From positions 15,126,501-15,190,500 of the forward strand of contig NC_088320.1 in assembly GCF_910592395.1 (NCBI RefSeq): a stretch of 64,000 bases of DNA, written 5' to 3'. Origin of the DNA: Lineus longissimus. Taxonomy: Eukaryota; Nemertea; Pilidiophora; Heteronemertea; Lineidae. The notes beneath the pieces were generated by a model. It made no database searches. It had not been told where the DNA came from and saw nothing but the letters and a program-made list of their open reading frames with translations. Positions 33,658 through 43,883 of this stretch are shown piece by piece; within the stretch, counting starts at the first letter, position 1, and each line of letters starts with the position of its first letter. The position numbers and the translations under genes are program-made.

Positions 33658-34510
33658 ATGGTAGTTATTTTACCACATGACATTTCACCAGAGTCTTGGC
33701 GTAGGAGTAACAGTTGGTTTCATGGACAGGATTTTATTCAACTCCCAAAAGTGGTTTGCCCACCTAAAAAAGTGATTATCCCACCTAAAAAAGTGGTTAA
33801 CCTGCACAAAAAAGTGATTATCCCACCTTCAGTGGTAAAACAAGATATTAAGTACTATCCTATTCCTAAGAAGCAAGATACTAATTTCACATATGATTTC
33901 TTTAACTTACAAATAAGTGCTAATACTAATAACTTCTTTAGGGTGCAGGAAACCGACATAGTTACAGGACTTTTAAGTCTAAAGAACAGGGAAGACTGTT
34001 TGAGGATGCAGAAGCAACCGCTGTTGAACTACCAGAACCAGTTTAGCATAGCTGTATGGTTTGCCTCAACAGGTTGTGGGATTTCAATAGACAACCATTT
34101 GAACCACAGTGATCATTTGATTAGGCCACTTTACATGTTTTATGCTTACTATCAAATGTTAAAGATACTTAAAAACCTAGATATACCAACACCAGGTGAA
34201 GGTGTAGTTTCAATGAGGGTAATAACAACATCAACTGCAAGAAACTTGGAGAGCTATTGAGTGAGTTCGGTTTAAAGGACCAGTATGATTTCTCAGTATT
34301 TAATGTAAATGGTGGTTGGCAGGGTTTGAGTGAGCCACTCTACATACCACTGATAACGGATCCAGGGTTTTACCTTATTGATGCTAAAATTAATTACTTG
34401 TTACACCAGGTTTATGAAAATAGAACACCACCAATGTCAATAAAGACTGGGATACTGGTATGGATAAGCTAAAGTGGAGTTCAGGGTGGATTAAAGATCA
34501 TCTTGATAAA
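33658..34510 (+). pseudogene. Unrecognised ORF relic, part A
   Basis: An open 200-residue frame from ATG 33658 runs to 34260 and is continued in another frame from 34257 to about 34560. Visible features are a Pro/Lys-Val-Ile repeat region (PPKKVIIPPKKVV, residues 36-60) and a segment with FSIAVWFASTGCGIS and DHLIRPLYMFYAYYQ. After the frame change comes a region with GGWQGLSEPLYIPLI. The pieces read like one diverged protein with at least two frameshifts. I do not recognise the family. The Pro-Lys repeats and intronless structure suggest a mobile or virus-like element rather than a host gene, but this is inference. Confidence 0.45.
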
Positions 34511-34566
34511 TACAAGCATGTGTTTTTTCTCAAAACCAGAAGCCTACTCAAACATATCAGATATTT

Positions 34567-35420
34567 ATGAATAAAAAATCTAAAGGTTTAAGTAATCGTG
34601 TGATACAGAGGCTGAATGACACTATCAGGACATATGTTAACTGTATTCTTGGAGTACAAGCAGAGACTAGAACACCGATAGTTGGAACTGAATTAGATGC
34701 TCAAAAGGAGTTTAACAAGCTGCTAAGGGATTCGATAGATCAACACCCTGATATTCCGAACTCAATTCGAAGGTACCATGATGCAGTTTTCAAAACACGT
34801 ACAATACTAGATTATGTAATATGAACTGGCATGTACATCATAGGCTCAGACATGGTACTTGGTAAGGTACATAACTACAATAACAAGATATTAATAGCTC
34901 CAAGTAATGCTAACTTAGTTACTTACTTAGGACCCTTCGTGCCCTAGGTGGCACATGGGGCGTTCCCCAGGGTCCTCCACTCAAGTCTGTTGGCTGCTCG
35001 CTGTCTGGCTGCCTCCCACGTTAGGCCCTTCTCTTGAAGTTCCTTTGCCATGGAACGCCGCCAGGTCTCTCTTGGTCTGCCTCTATTCCGTCTCCCCTGT
35101 GGTGTCCATGTGAGTGCTCTCCTTGGCAATGCGTTTGCAGGCATTCGGAGCACATGGCCCAACCATTGCCATCTTCGTTCCTTCACCAATTCTGATATGG
35201 GCTTCAGGTTAAGTAATGCTAAACCTAGTAGGAATGATATCAATAAAGAGAAGATAATAGCGCCACCACTGATGGAAGGCCATAGTGCTAAGCTAACAAG
35301 GGTTAAGACTAAAGTTGAGAGAGTTAATGATGCTCCTGTTGAAACTCCTATACTCGAGCTACGCCCTCAGGACAAAGCCCTACTGCCGCTACGCTCTCAG
35401 GACAAAGTGCAACTGGAGCT
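34567..35420 (+). pseudogene. Unrecognised ORF relic, part B, split by a LINE
   Basis: A frame from 34567 to 34824 (TIRTYVNCILGVQAETRTP, then DSIDQHPDIPNSIRRYHDAV) continues past a stop with GSDMVLGKVHNYNNKILIAPSN up to the LINE insertion at 34914. It resumes at 35223 with SRNDINKEKIIAPPLMEG. The insertion explains one break; the others are mutations. The family is unknown to me. It follows part A directly and is probably the same protein or its neighbour. Confidence 0.45.
34914..35210 (-). mobile_element. 5'-truncated LINE insertion
   Basis: A 297 bp insert is flanked by perfect 12 bp duplications AAGTAATGCTAA at 34902-34913 and 35211-35222. On the minus strand it encodes the end of a LINE ORF2 (WQWLGHVLRMP, RGRPRETWRR, EAARQRAANRLEWR) with a stop, then a short TAAGTAAGTAACTAAG-like tail. 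This is the standard product of target-primed reverse transcription. The clade cannot be told from the C terminus alone. Confidence 0.88.
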
Positions 35421-35549
35421 AATAGACAGAATAATGTTGATACTAGTACTGCCAGTAGATCTATTACTGATGTTGTTACTCCTACTACTATTAATGAAAT
35501 GGCCAGGGCCATTGTGCTCACCTGTCGATATGAAAGGGAGAGTATGAGG

Positions 35550-36020
35550 AAGAACTTGTCATTGTTAGGGGTTAATCATGCAATAGTTGTGGGATGGTGT
35601 GGTTTGTCTTGAAAAAGTGGAGTTAGTCGTATTGTTTTCCGCGTGCACATATTACTGACGTTGGAATAAGTGAATCGTTATTTGTGGGAGAAGCTGAGAG
35701 ATGTTTTCTGGCCAATTAAGACGGGTTAACATGTGTCTTAGCTATTCAGTGACTATTGAAAATGAACAGCGCATTCACATTTTGTAAAACCTGCTGTCAT
35801 TGGCCGAAATGTCAAATGAATGGGATGTATCTGTGGAATTGCGTGTGATTACGCTATCTTGAAAGGAGTATTTATCCTCGGCTTGCGATTAGAGAGAAAT
35901 GTTGAAAATGATACAAGAACAATTGAAGCAAGGAATGCACAGTATAGAATATGATGTACTGAGTAACTAGGTAGCAGTTTGTATTCATTTTTGAGACAAT
36001 AACATAGTTACAAGACAGCC
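35550..36020. other. Stretch with no recognisable gene
   Basis: No domain or element recognised. At 35496-35525 lies GAAATGGCCAGGGCCATTG, which recurs with few changes at about 63512; both may be ends of the same repeat family. Confidence 0.4.
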
Positions 36021-36023
36021 CTA

Positions 36024-36553
36024 TAGTCGGATTCATAAGTAAATGTCACTGCCCTTTTGGGCCGCTGCGCAAAAACTACTGGGCCGATTTCTTCAAAGTT
36101 TGGGTTTTCTTGAATCTAATTTCGGGACCCAAGAGGATTTTCATATTTCAGTAACCATGGTTACGAAATAATTTTTTTTGTATGTATTGGTGTACATTGA
36201 CGTAGTGTATTGATTTTGACATTTTCTCCTCTGTACTTCTTATTTCTGGATGCATTTTGCTGAAATGTTCAGGTTGATTTTTTTTCGTGTGTATCTATCT
36301 TTAAAGCTGCCAAGTTTCATTTAGAACTATCCTTCAAAAAAAATCGGGCCCTCCAGATTCCCCAAAAATGGCCAGCCAAAGGGCTCCAAAGTTGACAATT
36401 TTTTTCTTTATAATTTGCAAATCTCTAACCTAAAAATTGTGTTGGGTCCCGAAATTAGATTCAAGAAAAACCAAACTTTGAAGAAATCGGCCCAATAGTT
36501 TTTGCACAGCGACCCAAAAGGGCAGTCAGTGATATTTACTTATGAATCCGACT
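36024..36553. mobile_element. Mariner-type MITE
   Basis: Long inverted ends of about 115 bp starting TAGTCGGATTCATAAGTAAA and bordered by TA on both sides, matching Tc1/mariner target choice. The terminal arms contain ACTGCCCTTTTGGG and GGGCCGATTTCTTCAAAGTTTGG and their complements. The 0.3 kb centre has no coding frame. A decayed relative lies at 13050-13215. Confidence 0.8.
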
Positions 36554-36555
36554 AT

Positions 36556-38300
36556 ACTACTTAGGCCTAACTATAAAAGCACTGATGACAGCTGTGCTAC
36601 ATTTTCATCATTATCATCATCTACTTTAGTCAACCAGCTCAGATGACCTTTCTTGGGGCAGTGATCGGTAACGGTGAACTCCTTCCGACCCAACAGGCAA
36701 TGTTTACATTCGTGTCTCCGTGTATCATGGATTCATGTGTATACTAATACCGTTGTTGTGTTGACACACTGACTGACTCTAAGCTCTGACTGTGTACATT
36801 TCTACAGCGACGAAAAACGATCACAAAAATGGTTCTTTTTAAGCACTCGTGACATGTTTACAAAAATTAAAGCAAGTGTTTTTAGTAGAGGTTTACCTAA
36901 TGAGTAGCGTCTGGGTGATTATAAACAATTAACTTGTGTTAAAAAGTCCACATTGTAACGAAAGGTTCCGGCTTGACGCTAATCTCCAATGACGGCAGCG
37001 GCCATTTTGCCATACTCTCGAAACTTTGGGATCGTCAAATGCAATGGAAATCACATAATTTCTGACACACACTGCTACAATTCATCATTTTATTGTTCTT
37101 TCACAGTATTATTACGCCACCCCGATTCGCAAGGCAGCTTGTACCAACTGGCTCTGCATTGACTATCCCCATTCCAAGCCGAAGAACAGTGTGACAAGTT
37201 TCTCATTTTACCTTCCAGTCAAAAGTCACAGTCAAAATTTTCTAAAACAACCGGCAATGAGGACAAACTAATCATCTCAACCAATCACAAGAATGTAATC
37301 AACACATACGACCTCATCCGAAGAGCGGATGATTAAGTTTTAGCATTGATTCAAGGTGATTTAATTCCTTCTTCGTCTCGCTTCAAATTCATAAAATGGC
37401 TGTCTTCCATACTTGTAGTATGCAGATCTAGTGGCGCAGTACAACACTGCGCATCTGGGATACCCCGACGGATTGCCTCGAACCGCGAAATTCAAAACTG
37501 CTGGCAATGTGCCAACTGACATTTTTGCACAATACCGCCACCTAGTGATATGAAAAGAAATTAATCTATTTAATATCGAAACCTCTATATCAGGCCGACC
37601 TCTAAAACTTTATTTCAAACTTCAATCTGCTGGAATAAAGAAAATGGGCTTTTTTAACCTTGACCTACTCATACCTGAATAGTAGGTCACACTGACCTAA
37701 ATCTGTGTCAACATGTAGAGATGGTTTAAAGTTCACATCTTAGTAGGCCTACTAAGAATCACCTCAGTGTTCATGCCTAGAGCGATTACACCGGGCTTGC
37801 CCCTCGTTAAACTCTACATTTTGCCGCCTAAATTTCAATCCATATTGGGGTCGCTATTTGAACTCGGTCACAGTGACACTGTGTGCTGGGCCTACTGGTA
37901 CGCTTGCAAAATCGATAAGTTAATGTTCATGTATATCCCGGAATGTGTCTTCCCTTTCTACATGTATATAAGTCAAGGCGACTACTTCTGACGATGATTG
38001 CATTTCCATTACAGGAGGAACTGAGAGAAGTGTCACATCTATGGAATATCCACAAGATCCGCAGATATCGCAATATGAGCATGAATCATGGACGTCCTTT
38101 CATGATGTACACGGTGTAGAAGGGTGCTGTGGACTGAATTTCGGACCTGGTTACAAATCCCGAAATAATTGTCATCGTTCGAGCCTGACCTGGCCGATTT
38201 TAGTATAGCAGTGTTTCGCCGTTTGTTATGCACTGCTACTATGACCTAAATACCAACCCTGGCCTACCTATGTAAAACTCATAGGTAGGTATGTAAAACA
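36556..38300. other. Stretch with no recognisable gene
   Basis: No known domain or terminal-repeat element. A few CAT/ATC triplets occur at 36605-36625. The frame at 37767-37991 has no known motif. Confidence 0.4.
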
Positions 38301-38316
38301 CGATTTGATTGGTCGA

Positions 38317-38441
38317 TTTTGTCGAAGTGAGTTTTGTCGAAATCAATTTTGTCAAAGTATTGTTGAAGTGAGTTTTGTCGAAGTCAAGTTTTGTTGAAGT
38401 GAGTTTTGTCGAAGTCAATTTTGTCGAAGTCAATTTTGTCG
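38317..38441 (+). repeat. 15 bp minisatellite (TTTTGTCGAAGTSAR)
   Basis: About eight imperfect copies of TTTTGTCGAAGTGAG / TTTTGTCGAAGTCAA. The region codes for a Thr-Ser-Lys-Leu repeat on the minus strand, but there is no reason to believe it is translated. Confidence 0.9.
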
Positions 38442-38903
38442 AATGAGCCTTCTGGGCTTTCGTACTTCTATAACTATAAACATTAGTTTACAACATTCCT
38501 TTTTCTGCAGGCATACCTGGATATGCGTTCAATTATTTCGTTCATTCAAAGGCAAAGTAAATCAAAAAGACACTGTATGAATAAATGATTTCCATAAGAA
38601 TTTATTAGTCTCTTGCCTTCAATCTCACAAAAAACCCGTCTTATTCAGAGATGATCGTTACCAATATTAGAAGACACCGTCTTTTTGCCCCAGATCATAA
38701 TTTTGTCCACGGCAGAGTTTAAATTGATCATTATCTTTTCCCAACAAAGAGAATACCATAAATGGATTAGAAGGGGATTAACCAAAATGGCTTTTCGTGG
38801 CAAAGATTATCTCCATAGTAAGATGACTTTTGTGTGTTTACCGTAGTCATTCAGACACATTTACTTCAAATTATGTTAAGGTACCGGTATATTGCTCTAA
38901 ATA

Positions 38904-39137
38904 ATATGCTAATGCTGCGGACCTCTACAAGTTAGCATTTACTTTGCTTGATTGGAAGGTTAGCCCTTAATTACTACCTATACTCTGCTAATGATGCGGG
39001 CTGACGAAAAGTAACGCTTGATATGCTAATGCTGCGGACCTCTACAAGTAAGCCCTTACTTTGCTTGATTGGAAGGTTAGCCCTTAATTACTACCTATAC
39101 TCTGCTAATGATGTGGGCTGACAAAAGGTTAGCACTG
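38904..39137 (+). repeat. Two tandem copies of a 117 bp unit
   Basis: TATGCTAATGCTGCGGACCTC begins each copy (38905 and 39022). Shared blocks include TTTGCTTGATTGGAAGGTTAGCCC and CTATACTCTGCTAATGATG. Copies differ at several bases. Confidence 0.9.
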
Positions 39138-39320
39138 GAACAAGAAGCGCACTAGTGGTTACCTCCTTAAACTTGAGTGGTAATTACGGCTATGATTACG
39201 TTACGAATGTTCCAAAACGCCAGATCGTTCTTGTTTTTTATCATGGAATGCAATCACTAAACAGTATGCAGTACCAGGTATGCAGTAAATGTTGCAGTCT
39301 CATACTTGGATGTTTTTGCT

Positions 39321-39975
39321 TTAAACCTGGTCCATTTCCCATTGGTCGCTGTTCAGAATATTTGTGAACTCATCTCGAAACTCCGGATAGCTCTCGTAGT
39401 CAACAGGTACATCTAATCCGTACCCACACGTGTGCCCAAATGGGCGTCGCTCTAGGCCAGTAAGCCTGGAGAAGTTGATTTCTAGTGGATGGCCCAAAAA
39501 CAAGTCGGCTCCCGTAGATAATCTGAGAAATCTCTTCAATAACCTCTCGTCAAGCCCTGCGATAAACTTCGTGAGATATTTGCTTCCCCCTTCTCCTCAT
39601 CTGTCATCTTCTCTGTGAAGATGAGCGTTTTTTTCACAAGCTTGTTGGAAGGGTCAACGACGCGTACAGTTGCATAAATGATGCAAGGCTTTCGAACGCC
39701 ATGGGCCCTAAGATTAAGCGCAAGCAGTCTATTACGTACATTGGCGTTTGTATTAGCTGTTTGTGGGCAATTTCTTCAATAATGGCAAGATAGTTTTTCG
39801 CATTGGGAAGTTTCCTGCAATCGTACCTTCTAAGTACCTCTATCAGGTCATCTAGTTTTTCGGGTTGGAAATCCTGCGTCATCTTTTTCAAAACTTCCCT
39901 TTCATCTCGATCTACGTAGTTGATGAACGCTTCGATTAGGGAGCTGTACGTCTTCCCATAGATAACCTCTTCCAT
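39321..39975 (-). pseudogene. HECT-type ubiquitin ligase C-terminal fragment
   Basis: Two minus-strand frames belong together. 39975-39634 (113 residues) looks like the N-lobe side of a HECT domain. After a break near 39620, 39539-39321 gives the C-lobe with RLSTGADLFLGHP, then PFGHTCGYGLDVP, which holds the catalytic Cys context (HTC), and the closing Y-SYPEF motif. HECT ligases pass ubiquitin from an E2 through this Cys to substrates. A frame change separates the parts and no upstream recognition domain is seen. It resembles the many short intronless HECT proteins of invertebrate genomes. It may be a retrocopy or one exon of a larger gene. Confidence 0.6.
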
Positions 39976-40187
39976 GAATGGGGCTGCAAGAAGATTCGGA
40001 ATATACCTAAATTCGCGCCAGTCAATCAGGTATATTCACGCGATAGCTTTCCATTTCTCACTCGTGAAGTCGTGTCTGAGGAATGGCACTTTGCAACACT
40101 GGCCGCCAACTGTGCACTGACTATAAAACTCGATCCAGAATTGAGAGACGGCCAGGGGGTGCACCAGAGGCACGCCCCCTGATTGTT

Positions 40188-40472
40188 ATAGAATCTTTGA
40201 AATTGACCATGAAATTTTGGAACCCACCTGTAGTGCAGCAATTTTGATGAGAAATGCAGTGCACACTCCCTCTTCTTCCAGTTCCTGGATCCGCCAGCGC
40301 TCTTAAACCATCATCATTATTATCATTATCAATATTATCATGAAGAAAACCCCTTCACCCGCGAACTTTTCAAGCTGAAGTCACACTGATTCCAGGTTTT
40401 CGAGCACTCCAGGGAATGGTTTGACTATCAGTCGGCGGAGCTTTCTTAATGCACATGCCCTGTGCATCCGCA
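40188..40472 (+). repeat. Direct repeat, copy 1 (285 bp)
   Basis: Matches 41075-41351 in the same orientation from ATAGAATCTTTGAAATTGACC to CCCTGTGCATCCGCAC with about a dozen differences. Contains an ATC/ATT microsatellite in the middle. The two copies flank a tRNA-like sequence. Confidence 0.92.
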
Positions 40473-40814
40473 CTTTCGGCTTCCAAAAGAATCGAATCGA
40501 ATATTAATTCAAATCTGCCATTGCCGACATCATTGGCGCCAAAAACTATTTCTTTTGACCCTGTTGACCTCGCTTCTAAAAATTTTGTTTTTAAACCATT
40601 CAAACATTTAAATCAACTGCAAACATTTTCAATAAAATCATCGAGCTATATATATACGATATATTAAGAAATATCGATAGTAATATTGAGTTATACGGTT
40701 ACCTTGGAACTATTTGCACCCAATTTCTCTTCCGCCAGCGTGACCTAGCCACAATCATGGCGCGTACCCTGAGGCCTGTCTTCAGATTGCCGAATATCTC
40801 ACGTCAAACATGAA

Positions 40815-40885
40815 CGCCCTGATAGCTCAGCGGTTAGAGCGCTGCGCTTTAGATTGGGTGGTCACGGTTCGAACCCCGGCGAATG
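40815..40885 (+). other. tRNA-like sequence, probable SINE head
   Basis: GCCCTGATAGCTCAGCGGTTAGAGCG carries a good A box (TAGCTCAGCGG), and GGTTCGAACCCC is a good B box at the right distance, so RNA polymerase III could read it. The 3' acceptor strand does not pair with the 5' one and the T-arm is weak, so it is not a working tRNA. T-rich sequence follows. The adjoining about 100 bp is present twice in tandem (about 40869-41045, sharing CATCCATGAACGTT-ATCAGGCGCG). Confidence 0.5.
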
Positions 40886-41074
40886 TATTTTTTTTTCGTT
40901 TTTTTAAAAGGTCATCTTTCCATTTTTCATCCATGAACGTTTATCAGGCGCGGATTCGAATTAGATTCAAACCCTGGCGAATCTTATATCGTTTTTTTTA
41001 AAAGCTTTATTTCTACTTTCATCCATGAACGTTCATCAGGCGCGTATACATGGGGTGCATTGATATAGAATCTT

Positions 41075-41351
41075 TGAAATTGACCATGAAATTTTGGAAC
41101 CCACCTGTAGTGCAGCAATTTTGATGAGAAATGCAGTGCACGCTCCCTCTTCTTCCAGTTCTTTGATCCGCCAGCGCTCTTAAACCATCATCGTTATTAT
41201 CATTATCAATATCATGATGAAGAAAACCCCTTCACTCGCGAACCTTTCAAGCTGAAGTACACAGTGATTCCAGGTTTTCGAGCACTCCAGGGAATGGTTT
41301 GACTATCAGTCGGCGGAGCTTACTAAATGCAATTGCCCTGTGCATCCGCAC
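41075..41351 (+). repeat. Direct repeat, copy 2 (277 bp)
   Basis: Partner of 40188-40472. Copy 2 has lost a few bases around the microsatellite. Together the copies could represent a tandem duplication of about 0.9 kb that included the tRNA-like unit. Confidence 0.92.
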
Positions 41352-42084
41352 AATATTTTCTCGTCAGTGTTGTTGTGACTGCCAGGGCTTCAGTTCTTTA
41401 TTTCAAAACTCAGACACCAAGGAAACGAAGACATGACAACGCAACTTCTACAAGTGGCTCTTATTATTTTCTTTCAATTCTCACGGATGCTTTACAAATG
41501 CAGATGCTACGCGTAAAATCTGGAAAGATACAATGATCAAACAGACCTAAGTTCATTTACTAACATTGAATAGTATACCATATAGTGGCGCCATCTATCG
41601 TTTTGAGACAACAACACAAATGCATGCAGGCTCTGCACAACCACATGGCCGCAAATGATAGCTCAGAACAGCCGCACTAAAAACGACTTTTTACTTAGTA
41701 ATGGGCGAGTGATGTTATATCACAATCTGAGATAGGGAGGGGTTCTTATACATCGCTTTATTCTTGTTTTAGGATATTTACCTCTTTGGTTTCCCTTAAT
41801 TTTGCTTTTGTAAACATTCGAAATCTGAGGTTTGTCTTTTGACGCAAAGAAACTCTTGACAGTGCTGAGCATGCGCAGATGACTTTCTATTTTCGTATCC
41901 GGAATAAAGGCGGGAAAATTAATAACAATTATCAACTAATTTAAACTGAACTTCATGCGCATTTACACCGCGCCCCAAAATACCTATGGGATTTTTCAAC
42001 TGTCTACACCAGCTTGGGTGTGTGAACCAAAAATGTCATTACTTTGTCCTTAGCATTTTAACAGTTTTCTGTCTAATAAACTCT

Positions 42085-42512
42085 TTAAAACACAAGGAGG
42101 ACAAAAGGTTTCTGCAGATTACTAGGAATGGAATCCATGTGAGAGACCATTATGAGATGCCACTTCCCATAAAGGATGATGCCCTTTTGCCCAACAACAA
42201 GCCTATGGTACAACGAAGGTTGATGCAACTCAAAGGGAAATTGGCCAAGTCCACTCAGTATCATCAAGAGTACACAGCCTGCATTGAGGGATTGATTGCC
42301 AAGGGTTACGTTACGCTGAACGAGTACCTGATGAGGAGCCACATCTAGACAATGGACGGGTATGGTATGTCCCACACTTTGTTGTTTATCACCAACACAA
42401 GCCTGACTCTAAAGTACGTGTGGTATTCGACTGCAGTGCTTAGTACAATGGCGAGGCGTTAAACAGACACCTTTTACAAGGACCAGATTTAAATAACGGT
42501 CTAGTTGGGATT
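42085..42512 (+). pseudogene. Pao-2 pol, start of reverse transcriptase
   Basis: The frame at 41986-42348 and its continuation carry Pao-type motifs: HYEMPLPIK, PNNKPMVQRRL, then WYVPHFVVYHQHKP and VRVVFDCSA at about 42410-42440, and GPDLNNGLVG at 42480-42510. One frame change occurs near 42330 and a stop at 42441. Reading stops abruptly where Gypsy-1 begins and resumes in frame with the Pao family pattern at 47678. Confidence 0.85.
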
Positions 42513-42517
42513 ATGGT

Positions 42518-42696
42518 TGTGGTGATATTTGAATTTCCCGCCAATTTGTAACTGAGTTCATGTCACGCATGCGCAGAAGCTATGTAAGCACTTCCGGAAA
42601 AGATGGAGTCGTAAATAAAGTAATTCATTTAATTTATTATGGAAATCAATCGTCATCGCCTTCAATCGAGCATCTCACGATAAAAGCAACACGACA
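42518..42696 (+). repeat. 5' LTR of Gypsy-1
   Basis: 179 bp, TG...CA ends. Differs from the 3' LTR at about position 18 (T/C) and about position 116 (A/C). AATAAA-like AAATAAAG lies mid-LTR and could serve as the poly(A) signal. Confidence 0.95.
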
Positions 42697-42718
42697 AAAT
42701 GGCGACGAGGATTCGAAC
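42697..42718 (+). other. Primer-binding region of Gypsy-1
   Basis: AAATGGCGACGAGGATTCG directly follows the LTR end. The TGG triplet (42700) is the usual start of a tRNA primer complement. The tRNA identity was not determined. Confidence 0.6.
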
Positions 42719-42902
42719 TTTCCATGCAGGCCGTAGTGAAGCCGGTGAAATAAATGTATAGACTGTGAAAACCCCGTTTTGAACGAGTCGGTAAGCCGTT
42801 CAGAAACGTGCAAACCCCACACTGCCCACAGTGCATTTGACTGTACATGACTGTACATCCACGTAGTGCATTGAGACTGCATCATCGTTCGTGAACTGAA
42901 GC

Positions 42903-43883
42903 ATGTCGATATCAGTAGGAGGCCTGCCCACGGTGGCGGAGTTCAGCATTGTTGGGGAGCCTGAGGCTTTGGCCCCTAAGTGGGACCGCTGGGTCAAGGA
43001 TTTCAAGCTCTACCTCGGTGCCGCCGGTGTCACAGATGCCGTACAGAAGAAGGCCCTCTTCCTACATGTGGTCGGTGCAGGGGTACGGGACATCTTCTAC
43101 ACAAAGCCTGCCGCTGACCAGGGGGAGGATAAGGACTACGATAAGGCTGTTAAATGCATGTCGGATCATTTCCAGCTGAAGAAGAACGCGCCAATGTCCA
43201 GGCAGAAGTTTTACTCCACCAATCCAAAAGGGGGAGAGAACATTGATAGTTTCATAACAAGACTGAAAACACTTGTTAAAGACTGTGAATTCGGAAACGA
43301 TGAATCTTTGAATCAGGTCAGGGACCGTGTGATGTTGTTCATAAAGAACAAATCACTGAAATCGAAGCTGTATCGGGAGGACAAGCTGACGTTGGAGAAG
43401 TTAGTAGAAATCGTGCGCTCCTACCACGACAAGGAGGCGCTAACCCTAGACTCCGGTACGACAACCAGCAGCAACGCAAACTTCGTTCAACGCAAGTCCG
43501 AGTCAAAGCCCAAATGTTATCGTTGTGACCTTCCGGGCCATCTGGCTAAGGATTGTCGGCGCTCGAAAATCATGTATGCACGAAATGCAACAAGAAAGGT
43601 CATTTCGAGGCTTGTTGCCATTCGAAATCGTCAGGCACAACAACAGTGCCTGCCCAGTCCAACCGCGGACGTGGGGGTCATCGTGGCCGTGGACGAGGCC
43701 GCGGTGGCAAAACGCGTCATTCAGTTCATGCAGTGGACACCAATAGCACTGCCGATGATAACAAACACCTCGCTGGTGCCACTTCATCGAGTGACGACGA
43801 TGAATACTATGTGTTCCATGCCAGCGACAATCGTGTGGAGACATTCAGCGTCAAAATACATCAGTCGGACATTCCTGTGGTAA
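42903..43883 (+). CDS. Gypsy-1 Gag
   Basis: A 326-residue frame. The N-terminal 190 residues form the helical Gag body (motifs WDRWVKDFKLYLGAAGV and FYSTNPKGGENIDSFITRLK). At about residues 203-217 follows a CCHC zinc knuckle (CYRCDLPGHLAKDC). Past about residue 222 the sequence loses gag character, while the -1 frame starts with a second zinc knuckle. The true product therefore probably shifts to the pol frame near 43560. Gag packages element RNA into particles in the cytoplasm. The frame has no internal stop. Confidence 0.9.
   Translation: MSISVGGLPTVAEFSIVGEPEALAPKWDRWVKDFKLYLGAAGVTDAVQKKALFLHVVGAGVRDIFYTKPAADQGEDKDYDKAVKCMSDHFQLKKNAPMSRQKFYSTNPKGGENIDSFITRLKTLVKDCEFGNDESLNQVRDRVMLFIKNKSLKSKLYREDKLTLEKLVEIVRSYHDKEALTLDSGTTTSSNANFVQRKSESKPKCYRCDLPGHLAKDCRRSKIMYARNATRKVISRLVAIRNRQAQQQCLPSPTADVGVIVAVDEAAVAKRVIQFMQWTPIALPMITNTSLVPLHRVTTMNTMCSMPATIVWRHSASKYISRTFLW

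Noticed and set aside
40815-40885. Functional tRNA gene
   Set aside because: A and B boxes are good, but the acceptor and T stems do not pair.
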